A stretch of 64,000 bases of DNA, taken from the NCBI GenBank assembly GCA_037157565.1, contig JAZHRO010000013.1, positions 35,716,501-35,780,500 on the forward strand, in the 5' to 3' direction. Below, piece after piece: positions 31,401 through 43,238 of this stretch. A model generated the notes under the pieces. That model was not told the DNA's origin and ran no database searches. It saw only the letters and a program-made list of their open reading frames with translations. Made by a program: the position numbers and the translations under genes. The stretch's first letter is position 1. Every line of letters begins with the position of its first letter. The stretch is from Thalassia testudinum (taxonomy: Eukaryota; Streptophyta; Magnoliopsida; Alismatales; Hydrocharitaceae).

Positions 31401-32640
31401 TTAGGATATGGTGAAACGATAAGGACTCTTGACTTTGACAGAAGGCTTAAGTTTGAGTTCTCATTTCTACATTACTTGAAGAATTGGTGTGTTGGAGATA
31501 AGTAATTCCTTTGTTTACCCAATTGGGTTTTGGGTTATCAAGAGCAAAAAATAAAAAAATAAAAAAACTCTCTTACAAGCTTTATCAACAAAATCAATAT
31601 TCGTATTGCTTAAAGTTTTGGGAAGCATTCTTTTTAGATCATGATGTGATCATTTGAAGAGCGATACCCACGAGCTATTCTAATTTAAATTATCCATATT
31701 TCTATGCCCCAGTATATTTTTTGGAAGGTAACCGTAGTTTTGAAGATAAATTACACATGTCTTGGTGGAATATTTCTGTGGCCTTGCATTAAATTAATAC
31801 TCGTACATTATCTAAGAAAGGCTATGCATGGCTGATTCTATCGAATGTTTATTTAGACTCCTGATGTACTACCATATCATTTGGATTGATCTAACCCTTG
31901 TAAGTTGAGGTGCCTCTTTACAAAGTAAACTTCTCTCTCTCCAGGTTGAAATACCCTATGAACTGACTTATACATTCATTGGGCTCCCATGCAAAATGGC
32001 TTAAAGTTAAGTTACCTTATGAATCAACTTGCCAAGTGCCCCAGATCCTTTCTCACAGAGAGATAAATTGATCCTTGGAGGGCACTCCGTGAAGTGTGAT
32101 TTTATCTAGGGTTGACTTATATGGTAAGTAAGTCTTCACTAGTGGACTGTGGCTTTTGCCGCAAGAAAAATCATAAGCCAAAAAACTCAGATATTAGGCT
32201 AGCTTACTATGGGGTGAACTTGAACAAATACATGTGCACTCTCTACTTTCCATGCTAGAAAAAAGATGGAATCCCTTAATCCAACAGTGTGTTTCTGCTT
32301 GAGATCTTACCTCTAACTAGATCTTGACAACCCAAAAGATCACCGTGTGATTCTCGACCTTTATAGTCCATCATTTAGTTTCTTGACTTTCAAATGTGCA
32401 TTTTTGAAGTAGTATAATCAAACTTATGATACGACTCCACTTCACTCTCAGCACGAGTAGCAATTCCATCTTTTTGTGAGACACTTATTAGACTTCTTTA
32501 CTTCTAACGACTCCATATCTCAAGTAACCATTTCATCAAATTGGAGGGAATTAGACTTCGATACCCTCCTTAAAACAACACTTCCCAAGAAGGTATCCAG
32601 GATTTTAGCATTAGGATGGGGTAGTAGTTGTCTGTGAATA
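31401..32640. other. No recognisable gene or element
   Basis: Moderately AT-rich, with many stops in all frames. A (AAAAATA) simple tract lies near 31545-31570. Nothing ties it to the flanking LTRs; it is the start of a stretch of apparently single-copy DNA. Confidence 0.4.
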
Positions 32641-32757
32641 AGTGACATGGACCATTGATGAGGGGAATAAAGGACCCAACATCCGCAATAAAGAGACATT
32701 TTTTCATCTTATCATTCCTGTGCTACCCCTTCATATCCAAACGCTACTAATTTCAAA

Positions 32758-33048
32758 ATGGCTAGTTCTTCGGTTAAACAAACACCCAAATTCCGATTTT
32801 TCTCTCCCAATCCCACCTCCCACGAGGAATTAATCCAATTGCACCACTCGCTGCATTGGACACATTTCAACCTCCCATTTCCTTCCCTCCCCAAACAAGA
32901 AACTAATATTCCCAAACCGGCCTTAAGACCTTATTTGGAGGGGAGATTGGTAGATGGATATTTCTCTTCGCAATCTTTGTTAGAATTTTTTGAAATTTTT
33001 TTACATCAAATTATGGTAATATCTACTCCTTTTTTTAATATTAAATAA
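32758..33048 (+). other. Unrecognised 96-codon ORF
   Basis: The ORF starts MASSSVKQTPKFRFFSPNP and ends where AT-rich repeats begin. The first 75 residues have a normal amino-acid mix and a good ATGGC start context, then the frame runs into simple sequence, as if a coding exon were truncated. I do not recognise the protein. It could be the first exon of a lost gene or chance. Confidence 0.2.
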
Positions 33049-33190
33049 ATATTTATTAATATTATTTACTTCTACTTTTAATATTAAACCAATATTCACT
33101 ATATACTCTATTCTTATTTTTAATATTAAATAAATATTCACTACATAATCATTTTTAATATTAAATAAATATCTACTAATATCATATTAA
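33028..33190. repeat. Degenerate AT-rich tandem repeat
   Basis: Four copies of a TTTTTAATATTAAATAAATATTCACTA-like unit (words TTAATATTAAA and AATATTCAC or AATATCTAC), spaced about 48, 40 and 32 bp. Confidence 0.6.
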
Positions 33191-35383
33191 TACACTAATC
33201 ATTTTATCCTCTATTAATCCTATCATTATTTCACCATCCAAATAAATATTTTTTTTTCACTTATTTCACGTTAACGTATCCTTATAATATTTTATCCCGT
33301 GTTTAAATGGGACCTAAGCATCCTCCTTCCTATTTTATTAAACCTGGGTTTCTCTTAACACCGGTTGATTCAAGTGTGAAGCAAGCACTCGATAATTCCC
33401 GTTCCCTCTCCTCACACGCATCTGCCGTACATAGGCTAACATCAAATTTTAACCCGTCATTCAGCGAATACCAACGAGAGTTAAACTCCTTTCAAAAGTA
33501 TGCATAAAAAGGGATTAACCTCATCCCCAACATGCAGAGCCAGCAAAGGATGTAAAACCAAAGATGAAGTCGGCCAATGCAGAATTTCTGAATGAGGCTC
33601 CTCGACTCGTTTGTTTTTTTCAGGGAAAAAAGGTGCCGAGATTGGCAAGAAAGCACGAGACGATCTCACCAAGCTTACGACATAGATGACGTTGCGTTCC
33701 CATTATAACACGTTGATAGAAGATACAGTACGGAATCATACAGTAAAAAATATTACCGACGTGAGATTCGATCCCTCCAAATTGAACGGATAAGCATCTC
33801 TTTCTTGTGTATAAAGATTAGGTTATATAAGAGGTTAGAAAAATAATATTAATAAATATAAAATTAATGTTAATATGTAATTGTATTTATTCGTGGTATG
33901 ATATTAACATTAATTTGTATTTATTTAAATTAATATTAAATTATGATATTAATTTTTATAATATTTATTTGATAATGATGTTACGTATATAAAATATGAA
34001 AGATATCAGAGATATAAGTGATATAAAATTTTAATACAGATTTGATTTAACTAATGTTAGATAAATTCGTATTAAAATTATTAAACTCAAATTTGTAAAT
34101 AAAAGATTAAATAACTAAGTAAACGAATGTTAACCTCTTTTTTGAATGATTAACCCTTCAAGTAAACCACACCTAAGATATATACCTGATAAAGGCTCTT
34201 CTCTTGTATGCCCAAGCAACTTCTCTTTGGATGGTATATAGTTCTCTTAAACTTCTTCCACCCCCCTCACCCGATCTATCCCAATTTATATAATCACTAA
34301 TTCAAAAAATTAATGACTATAAGCTGTGTTCTCCATCGTCACTTGAAATTAAAACAAAGACAAACAGGTTCAAGTTATATCCACAGAACCAACTTACCAT
34401 TAATATACGGAGTTATACTCGCAACTTTGACAGAAGCTGGAAAACATTCAATCTCGCTGCACCAGAAAGGACGATACTATCGCAAAATAAAATTATACAT
34501 GTGCAGTAATTCGAAAGGTTCCAGCGTATGTGGCGTAAGCAACTTCTTTATTTATTTGCTGGTGATATACGGAGAATTTGCGAAATTTTTATATATCTAA
34601 TTCTAATATATAGTTAGATTAACCATCCAAAAAAATTTACTCTAAAAAAATTTAATAGATAAATTAACTTTTATTTATATTAAATTTGATCATTAATAAT
34701 AATATAAATTAGATGAATATTATAAAATTTTTTTAAAGAATATAACAAGAGTAACATATAATTTTTTTAACAGACAACCATCTAATTAATTTTAAAGTAA
34801 AAATATATAATAATGAAGCTTTCTGTAGAATGTTTTTTCAAGGAAAAATGAATACTTTTGTAAATTTTATTTACGAAGAAAGAGATTTTTTTTAGGATTT
34901 TTTTTGATATTATAAGTAAAATTTATAATGACAAAAATATCATATTTTTAAGAATCGAAATTAATTACTCTGAGATGAGGATTTTTTCTTTTTTATTATG
35001 ATGATATAACATTACTTGAATTAAGAAAAGAGAGATTTTTACTTTCTTTTTTATAATGAGATGACGTTAAATATTAGTACAATTTAATATTTACTATTTT
35101 TATTTTCATATGAAGACACTGCATATTAGAAGTTGGACAATAAAGATAACGACATTTTTATCGTGGATTAAGTCTCAAACTTTATTTATGATTTTTTTGA
35201 GAATGAGAAAAAAAATTCAAAAGTCAAAATTTTAAAAAAAAGTGACAGTAATGGGAGGTGAGGGGGTTAGTGGCGGTGACGAGGATGGTGACATGAAGAA
35301 TCAGCAGTAACCACACTTTTCTTTGGAGATAAGTATGAATTTTACCTTAAAAAATTATTAAAGAAGAATGTTAGATGACCCCT
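33191..35383. other. AT-rich intergenic DNA
   Basis: A high A+T stretch with long runs (for example 34620-34780, 34860-35070). Short ORFs at 33307-33507 and 34313-34600 lack recognisable features. No element ends were found. Confidence 0.4.
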
Positions 35384-35387
35384 TAAG

Positions 35388-36203
35388 GCACTATTTATTT
35401 GCATCTGTCATTTATATTACATTTAAATCTTTTAATCTTGAGATAGAGTTTTTAATTTTAAAATTATCTAATTTCAAAAGGAAGAATGGGATGAATTTAT
35501 TTGGATATTGTATGCGATCTACTCAAATATTTTATGATTTAATCTATCCAAAATTTTATATTTTTATATTTATCTTATAATCTTATCACTTATAAAATTA
35601 ATCTCTCAGTATAATTTATAATTGAAAAGATAAGATAACGTCCCTCTATTAAAGTACTTTATTACACACCAACTAATTAGTACCCATCCTATGTTTCGAA
35701 ATTAAGTCCACACTAACTTAACCTCTTTCGAAAGTTTCTCCTTTTGTTCTCTGCGTCATAGAAGTGTTACTCGCTTTCCTAGGATAGCTTACCGCACATC
35801 TTTCTCGTTTGAGCTCCTGTTGAAGTGAAATTTAACTAATTAATTTAAGTAATTTTGATAGTGAACGGATAAAAAAAAATTAACAAGCTGCACAACACAG
35901 TGTCCACACCACTTTCCCAAGGAATCACTCGGAATAAACCTCCTAGGTACAGATTATTTTAAGAAATTAATTTTGTAAACGACATGATTGTGGTATAAAT
36001 TTAAGATTATAAAATTATTATATTTTGAAAAAATATAGATCAAATCTATTTAAAGGAATAGATAAAAATATTCTCTCACACAAGTTTAAATTTAAATTTA
36101 TCCCATCCTTTCTCCTAAAATTAAATAATCTCGAAATCAAAGACTCTTTCATGAAACATATCATAATCCAAAATAAAAAAAACCTAAACACCACACAAAC
36201 GAG
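35388..36203. mobile_element. Probable MITE-like foldback element
   Basis: The first and last 200 bp are imperfect inverted repeats: GGATGGGATAAATTT on the minus strand near 36100-36085 mirrors GAATGGGATGAATTT near 35484, with further matches outward to CACTATTTATTTG at the left end and CTCGTTTGTGTGG (minus) at the right. Both ends abut TTAA (35384-35387 and 36204-36207), a candidate target duplication. There is no transposase. The superfamily is uncertain; TTAA or the inner TAA would fit piggyBac-like or PIF/Harbinger-like families. Confidence 0.5.
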
Positions 36204-36261
36204 TTAATCTCTGCAAATAAACGATGCCCTAATATGAGATCAGTGTCATCTGCGAGACTCG

Positions 36262-37312
36262 TTGAAGCAACTAGACCTTTTTAATCTATGTTTACGGTAT
36301 TTTATCCTGCATTTAACCATCATCCCTTCCGTCAGCGATCCACGACGGGTGCCGACGTCAGGAAACACAAATCCCTATGCACCTCCAATTTCCACCTACG
36401 ATTTATATCCAGCACAGTGTACATCGCATCAGGAGTTGAAAGCCTAGTCTGCCATCTACAAGGAATTCTACCTCAAAAATCCTGCAGCCACCATATTTAA
36501 TGCTTTAAAACAAATGGAGAAATACAGAATATATAGCTCCCAACTACTCCTTCAAATCCTACTTCAACAAGGAAGCAAATATCCCTTCTCGTCACACCAC
36601 TATCAAATAAATTTGAAAAATAGAGAAGCAACGTCAAATTCTACGGTAAAGTCCACATTTCATCTTATCAAAAGGACACTATCACACGTACTAAAATTCA
36701 CGCAAAATATCCCTCCAGCGTCAGATGCCCCCACAAGAGACAAGTACCCCGTCCGACTGCAGGTTCCGATTCAGGTAAAGGAGGGGTTGATTTTTATGTA
36801 AGAAAATGTGTACCCCAAATATTTTTCTTATAAAAAATAGAGGCACACATCTACAGGCGCCAGCGTCCCCCCTCATACGAAATGGGAAGGTGAGGATAAC
36901 TTTGCGGCAGATTTTATGTGTAAACCGATGTTAATGAATAATTTTTCTCTTTGTATTGTCATGCCCGTAGCTAATTTCCAATGTCGTCGATCATCGCGTT
37001 AAAGGAATCGGAGCTCGAATTGTGGAGATGGATGCTTCCAAGAACTCCACAACAATCAAACCCCCGCTTGGATTCCAAACACCTCCCTCGTCCTCTCCGC
37101 TTCTCTCGAACCCCCTTCTGCCGAATTGCCCCCACTGTCAGCAATCAAACTCGACCCCACCGAAACCACGAAAGGAATCAAAATTCGAGTCCCTTCCGGT
37201 CCCCCCGCTCCAAACCCTAACCGGTCGACGACACCGATCTCATCGCGCATCGACATCCACCGAATCCCGGAGGATTTCCCCCCACTACGTCAACGAATTC
37301 CCACGAATATGA
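36262..37312 (+). pseudogene. Unrecognised gene-like ORF with possible intron
   Basis: One frame stays open from 36262 to 36774 except for a single TAG at 36445-36447 (the part after it is rich in YKEFYLKNPAATIFNALKQM-like sequence). At 36774 a good donor CAG/GTAAAG occurs; an acceptor after a pyrimidine run lies at 36970, and the same phase continues (VDHRVKGIGARIVEMDAS) to a stop at 37312. No domain is recognised. The coding evidence is weak: the GC-rich second part also looks like 5' sequence of a gene on the other strand. Confidence 0.22.
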
Positions 37313-37330
37313 CGATCAAGTCTAGGGGTT

Positions 37331-37650
37331 TTACCGGTTGGCGATTGGGTGGAGGGTGAGGCGGGTGGGTCGGAGGGCGGTCGGATTTCGGCTTCGCCGC
37401 GGCCTCCGATTCACTTGATGCAAGGCCGGGATCGAGCCGGATTCGGGTCGGCGGCTGCACCCACCCTCCCCTTCGGATCGTTCCCGACCTGCACCAAGCG
37501 AGTCACAGGCGGCGGCCATTGGTGCCGCTATCTCTCTCTATATATACCACTCTGTCTCGAGGAGAGGAGAGATAGAGGCGTTTTTCGGTGGAGGTCTCGG
37601 GGTGAGGATGGGGAATGGGAAGCGGTGCGGTGGGGGAGAGGTATTTATAC
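37331..37650 (-). promoter_or_regulatory. Possible promoter and first exon of a minus-strand gene
   Basis: The minus strand reads TATAAATA (37650-37643), a CT-rich leader, and ATGGCCGCC at 37519 in the optimal plant start context CACCAATGGCC. It continues with 61 codons before a possible donor CCG/GTAAAA near 37337. GC content peaks here, as at many plant gene starts, and TAGGGTTTGG-type words follow. The encoded peptide (MAAACDSLGAGRERSEGEGG) is not recognised and no downstream exon could be assigned. Confidence 0.3.
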
Positions 37651-37759
37651 GGGAGAGGGGCGACGGTGGGGACACGTGGCGGGACGACACTGCTGCGGGA
37701 GAATCCAATGCTCTTTTTTTCTTCCGGAGAGGGCTGGCGAATGGGATTTATTTTGATTT

Positions 37760-38317
37760 TTTTTTTTGACCAACATGGGCGACGAGAACACCACAGGATT
37801 GATTCAACGGAAAGCTGCTGCACTCACGTACTACCGTTTCGAAATTCAAATTTGCCTTTCCCTCTTTCCTATCTGCCGTGAAAGAAAATTTCATTTTGAT
37901 TTGAACCGTTTAACCTATTGGGATTCAATCAAATTAGTAAATCCGAATTTGTTTAAAAATAGGTGGGTTGGGTTGGACATAAATAATTTCAGTTTAGATA
38001 AGGTTGTTTATCTGTTTCTGTGTAAATTAAAATAAAATCCCAAGCCATTACCAATTATCCCATCGACTCACTCGCCTTATCCAATCTTACCTCACTTTCA
38101 CTTCCAACCACAACGCAAGCTAAATAATCTCTTTCTCCAGACGATTGCACATCTTCTCAATTTGATCGTAGCTTTCGATCGATAGCTTTCTTACTAATTT
38201 TATTTTTATGGAGTGAAAACAAGGGTGAACCTAGTGTATATCTCTCCGGCTTATTCTACTTCTCTACTTCTTCCTAAGTATTTATGAATTATATGTGCAT
38301 TTCTTAAGCTAAAATTT
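37760..38317. other. No recognisable gene
   Basis: AT-rich DNA between the GC-rich patch and the remains of element F. The left limit of F is not resolved within this stretch. Confidence 0.35.
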
Positions 38318-39124
38318 GGATAACCTACCAATGGGTTGTTACCTACGATAACTTGCCAACAATATTCATACGATGAAGTGTGATTTATTTCTTTATTTCT
38401 TTTCTTTTCTCCTTTTCTAATTTTTTTTCTTTTGGATATTTTTCTTTTTCTTTTCCTTTTTTAAGTAGGTGACTTCCCTGATCTAAGATTTACCTAAAGG
38501 TAACAGGAAAAAAATTATCGTGTGACTTGGCTCTGGATAACTTACCAATGGGTTGTTACCTATGATAACTTGCCAGCCATACCACCCTACAAGGTTCATT
38601 AGCTACCCAATTTTCGTAAAAACCGTCGAACAACGAGTCAGTGTGAAAAGCATGTAGATGCCTAGACTTAAAGTTCCCTCAAATAAGAGGGCAGGTTGAT
38701 AAGTCGTGTACTTATCACCCCATCTTATTTAATCAAATTGGAAATATATTTAGATTGGAGAGAAATCGAGAAATAGGTCCACATTTTAGTGGACACCTGG
38801 GCTGATTAACCCCGAAGACCTGAAGGGTCTTAGTGTTCAAGTCATACAGTTTTATTCTGTAAGATTGAAAATTTTTTAAAGCCCAAGTTCTCTTTCCTAA
38901 TTCAATTTTTTTTTCAAAAATAAAGAGAAAATAAAAAGAATCAACGGAGCTAGTAAAATGATTTAGATAATGATATCCACCCCCATGCCTATCTAATGCA
39001 ATGTCCTCATTGTATTAAAAAGACATGAAAGAGAGTGGAGTAAAGTAGAAAGCACTTGAATTGTGTGAATAACAGGTCAGCTCTGAGATGAAAAGAAACT
39101 GTATACGTGCTGAATTTAGTGCCT

Positions 39125-39892
39125 TCAGCTATGCCTACTATACAAAGAAGAAGAAACAAAGAATTCATAGGTGCAGGTTAGAATCAAGATAAAAAGATTC
39201 ACCTCAGGACCTGCAAATAGATGTCCACAGATGTAGACTATATTGTGATGCAAACTCATACCCCGTGGTCGAATATATCTAAGGTTCTGGATAAAAATTA
39301 TCCAAAACTTGAGATTAGTATTTAAGTGGGGTCGGGCCTGCGATTTGTGAGGATGCAACCTAAGACAAAAAAGTCGGGTTACAGAGAAATCAAGCTCAAA
39401 AGGATAATCAATGAATGTGCGTTTAGGTTGGACATCCTCTGAATCAAAGATGTCATAAGGGTCCTGATAGAAGGTTGGGGATTTCAGACAAATCAGAACC
39501 CTTAGACTCAGTCTTCTGATTCCTCCAGAATTGACTTCCCAAATCAACATTTCCTAACTTATATCCTCCACATTCAGAATTTCGAATTCCGAGACCTCTT
39601 GCATGATAATCACCCCACTTAAAGTTTCCAAGTCCACGATTGATGGTTGAATCAAAATTGGCTTGGGTCTAGTGATCTCAAAATTAAAATTGTCAGTAAG
39701 CTCAATGGAGTGTGATTGAGGATCGGGGCTATGAATTGAATCCTTCATGAAATCAGGATCTGAATCCACCATACTAGCCCCAACAAGATCAATTTCCTCA
39801 GTTATTGGGCCATCAAATAATCTATCATACTCCACAAGCTCGTTTGTCTCATTAAAATTATTTTCCTCAAATTCAGGTGAGACTTCACACAA
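39125..39892 (-). pseudogene. F ORF, acidic part (one in-frame stop)
   Basis: A single frame from 39892 to 39125 is broken by one TAG near 39545. The first part is Asp/Glu-rich (SPEFEENNFNETNELVEYD); the second is basic/aromatic (LHPHKSQARPHLNTNLKFW, LHHNIVYICGHLF). The acidic-then-aromatic layout resembles the ORF of C, but clear sequence identity is limited. Function unknown. Confidence 0.5.
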
Positions 39893-40061
39893 CGATTCTT
39901 TACCTTCAAAATCAATGAATTCTAAATTCGCATTAATGTATGTCTCAAAATCATCAATTACTTTCTATTCCATGGAGACATATGTTTCCTCGTACCCCGA
40001 CTCAGGGATCTCTGGTGAAGAAATCAATTCATCCTTATTTGATTGCTCTAGAACAACCTGG

Positions 40062-40829
40062 TCAACCCTGGTCTCGAAAAAAGTGTGTCCCCCCTACAGG
40101 TGCCTGAGCGGATTCTGACATCAGCTCTCCTGTCAGGGGTTCATCCTGGGAATCCTCCCAAGATTGGACTAGAGCGATCACAAATCTCATCTTCAATTTC
40201 GATAACTTCCCAAGTAAAAACTCACCCAGGTCCTTATCCTTAACATCCTGGAGCCAATCCAACAAATACTTGTTAAGATCGTCAATCATTTCAATTAGAG
40301 GCTCCAATTCTTTAAGGCAAGGTGTTGGCTGAGCTTCTAAAGATTGTATGGTATTCCTTAAGTTAGTCAACACCTTATCTTGAACCTGGTTAACCTGAAC
40401 CAAATTGTTTGGTTCAGGGTTGGACAGGTTTGGGTTTAATGCAGGAGAGTCAACGAATTGTGGTTTTTGATACCCTCCCTGATAATAGGTCATTTCAAGT
40501 TGTCCATAAGGAGGTGATGACCTATATGCAGTGTAATTTGGGTAAGGGTAAGGATCAGCATATCCTTCTTGATTGTAGATCATATTAGGTTGTCCAAATG
40601 AGGGCGATGATTTATAATCGATGTAGCTCGGAGAAGAATAAGAATCAAGATCATGCTGTCCAAGGTTAGACCTTGAATACGGAGGTTTGGAATGGTATCC
40701 CCAATCCGAGTTATCTTAACTAGTAGATGGTTGATTACAACACAAGTCGGGATAATAATCATCATATTGGGGATAAGATGTATCAGGAGGGTAAGAGCGG
40801 GAATGCGTGTAGAATGTGGAAGGATTCAT
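40062..40829 (-). pseudogene. F ORF, Tyr/Pro/Ser-rich part
   Basis: From ATG at 40829 (MNPSTFYTHSRSYPPDTSYP) the frame has one TAA near 40715, then continues to 40062. Residues form imperfect repeats of the type Y-x-x-Y-[KR]-SSP-x-[FY]-GQ-x-x-M-x-Y, a low-complexity prion-like composition, followed by a helical segment (QVQDKVLTNLRNTIQSLEAQ). It may be the C-terminal, nucleic-acid-binding half of a Gag. It is out of frame with 39892-39125. Confidence 0.5.
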
Positions 40830-42020
40830 GACAAACGAGAGGAAGAAAGGCACTCTGCAATACAAACAATCAAACCTGTTCTTAAGTGGGCTAGCATAAA
40901 GACCTATAGACTATTAGAACCCGTCTTGAGATGAAGAAATGATTTGATCTACTTCTTTTCGGTCAATCCAGCCAATTAGAGGGAGGGGCTGGGGAGAAGG
41001 TTCTTCCTTTGGCTTACGCCTTCGGTTCCTAGTGTACCCCCTAACCGCGATCGTTTGATTCTGCTCCCCTAGCTAAACATCGGATTGAACAGTAGAAACA
41101 GACTAATCGAAAATAATCTCGATCTGAGCTCCGAAGAGCGAGGCCAATCCTTAAGGCCAACATCTACTTTTTTTTTAATTAGGGTTAGATTTGAATGTGA
41201 TTTGGAATGTGGTGGGCCCTTTATCTGGGTTGTGCCCTTAATGAATGATTGATATGTGTGTGCGTGCACAACCAATAGTTTTCAAGTAAGATTATTTTTG
41301 GATGTGGTGAATTTTAGGATTTAAATCTTACTTAGTAGCTTTTATAATTCAACTTTAGGTGTATTTAATCAAGTTCGGTTGGCACACCAGACTTTGAAAG
41401 CACAGGTGAAGATATTTTCCTTTGAAATCGAACTAAAAATATGGAGTGCCTGGTTTAGTCCTAAAAGTTGAACCTATTTGGCAGCTATTTGATAAGTTGT
41501 TTTTAATTGAAGTGGTGCAGCCCAAACAACTCAAGCAATTTTCTTGATGCACCACTTAATTAGGTACATAAGTGATTACCTAATCTGATTTCTACTCAAT
41601 TATGTGTTGATGAGTGTACTGGTCCCAAAGATCGGGTTACCTGTTGAGTATGAAGAATTAGAAGAGGTTGTGTACCTCTGTGAAATTTTTTAAAATTTTT
41701 CTTTATATGCGGAGGGTGAAGTGAGTGGAGGTGACAAATAAACAATCCAAACTAACTTTAGAGTTTATGAAAGCTCCTAGGTTAATTTGAGTTTGTGTTA
41801 TTAGGTGGTAGAATGTAATCTAGTGGGTGGGGAGGTGTGATTACTTACAGACCTTTCAACAACACTTTACTTCAATCTACTGCTTTTACCTGTCTTGAGA
41901 GAGCACCTGCAATCACAATAAGAAAGGAGAGAATTAAGGTCAAAGATAAATAAGGTGGAAAATGCAAAAAATCAAAGAGCGTCGCCTCCCTGGCAACAGT
42001 GCAAAATGTTGTACGAATAA
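40830..42020 (-). other. Leader region of F
   Basis: Non-coding sequence between primer site and ORF; no ORF or motif beyond AT-rich tracts could be supported. Confidence 0.45.
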
Positions 42021-42038
42021 TCCCCGGCAACGGCGCCA
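42021..42038 (-). other. Primer-binding site of F, perfect tRNA-Asp type
   Basis: The minus strand reads TGGCGCCGTTGCCGGGGA, identical to that of C. It sits 8 nt from the LTR end TGTCAG (42047). Confidence 0.88.
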
Positions 42039-42046
42039 AAATATTC

Positions 42047-43238
42047 TGTCAGAAAATCCCCAGCAAAAAGGTTGAGTTTTGAAAAATCCATTGTTGTAGT
42101 GTGATATGCGAGAAAAATTGTCAACAAATAAATTTAACCGAAACGTGAAAGGAATTCCGGGTTGAACACGAGGAGGCGAACGTTTGATTAAAAATCACGT
42201 TTGTTTTATTGTCACGAAGTAGATTAACTGATCGAATTGAATCTAAACTAGCTATATACTTAAAGAATAGAAGAGAAAGAGAGAGAATATTACAAATAAA
42301 GACAACATAGAGATAGAATACACATGAATTTCATAATCATCAAGTGATGTTCATTACAATTAATCATTACAACTACTTGTTACACTAGAAAGTAAGAAAT
42401 CTATGCTAGAAAGCAGTAAATCTAGTCTAGAAAGCAGTAAAGAGAAGGTAGAGAGAAGTTTTCCTCCTCGATGGCTGCTTGGAGGACGAGCTGCGTTAAT
42501 GGAGCGTCCGAAAGAATGTGGTGAGATGCGGGATGAAGGAGAACGACGACGAACGACGAAGAATGGGGCAGGGCGATGTCGCAGCGGGATCCGCTTCCCG
42601 AACGGGGGTGAGAAGACAACCGTAGAATGCTCCATGAATGGGATAAGAAAGTGGAAAAATTATATTTTTAACTCTAGAGGAGCATCCCGGGTTTGGGACA
42701 AGCTTCTAGGGCTTTGGAAGGGGTGAGAGAAGAGTGGAAGGGATGAAGAAGTGTGGGGGTCATAGGGCTATTTATAGGTGAGGTTTGAATGGGCAAATAA
42801 ATCATTTTACTTTTAAAACATTAAATGAGGGGTCTTTAGTGACGGATAAAATGGTCACTAAAGACCCCACGTCACTGAATACGTGCATGCAACACATACG
42901 CACATTCAAAAGATCTCAACCGTTTGATTAAGAGATCAGACGGCTTAGATCGCTTAGCGCCTGAATGCACCCTCCGCGTGCAATCACATGTGCGCGAATC
43001 AAGGTAACTCCGCATGCCACGTCGCTCGCATCAGAACCGTTCGTGGTGGACGCATTTAGTGCTTAAGTACATTAGAATTTGGACATGTATTTCATCTAAA
43101 ACATGTATGATAATGACAAAATGATGTGACCTTTGAATGTATCATTTCATGCATTAATTATTTTAATATTAATGTAAAATAATTAATTATTCATTTTAAA
43201 GTCAAGGACCTCACATCAAATCTAAATTTGAGGTGTCA
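42047..43238 (-). repeat. 5' LTR of F (probable)
   Basis: About 1.19 kb, TG...CA. On the minus strand it has a U3 of about 460 bp, the TATA box CCTATAAATAGCCC near 42776, then a leader. The boundaries come from the primer-site position and from the palindrome-bearing end TGACACCTCAAATTTAG at 43238; the outer limit is less certain because no partner LTR was found. It contains a perfect 15-bp inverted repeat at 42829-42868. Confidence 0.55.
42829..42868. repeat. Perfect 15-bp inverted repeat in F LTR
   Basis: GGGGTCTTTAGTGAC (42829-42843) and its exact complement GTCACTAAAGACCCC (42854-42868) around a 10-nt loop. It resembles the ends of a short foldback transposon (TTTAGTGACGG-type termini) or a conserved U3 hairpin. 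It lies 55-90 bp upstream of the TATA box on the minus strand. Confidence 0.75.

Larger units (their letters stand above)
38318..43238 (-). mobile_element. Decayed Athila-related element F
   Basis: The right side has a TATA-bearing LTR (42047-43238) and a perfect tRNA-Asp primer site (42021-42038). Interior ORFs of Gag-like or unknown type lie at 39125-40829, and the shared purine-tract block CCCCCATGCC...GCAATGTCCTCATTGTA is at 38980-39020. To the left, two copies of a GGATAAC(C/T)TACCAATGGGTTG block (38318 and 38533) look like 3' UTR. No matching left LTR was found, so F is truncated or its LTR diverged. No RT or integrase was seen; it is probably non-autonomous like C and E. Confidence 0.6.

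Noticed and set aside
33720..33800. Second tRNA/SINE B-box candidate (GATTCGATCC near 33761)
   Set aside because: One mismatch to the B box and no A box at a usable distance.
37349..37756. 135-codon plus-strand ORF
   Set aside because: It overlaps the TATA box and leader of the better-supported minus-strand start, and its Gly/Arg-rich translation has no recognisable feature.
38690..38717. Left LTR start of F at the palindrome TGATAAGTACACGACTTATCA (minus)
   Set aside because: Sequence to its left continues like 3' UTR and does not match the proposed right LTR 42047-43238, so the boundary is not supported.
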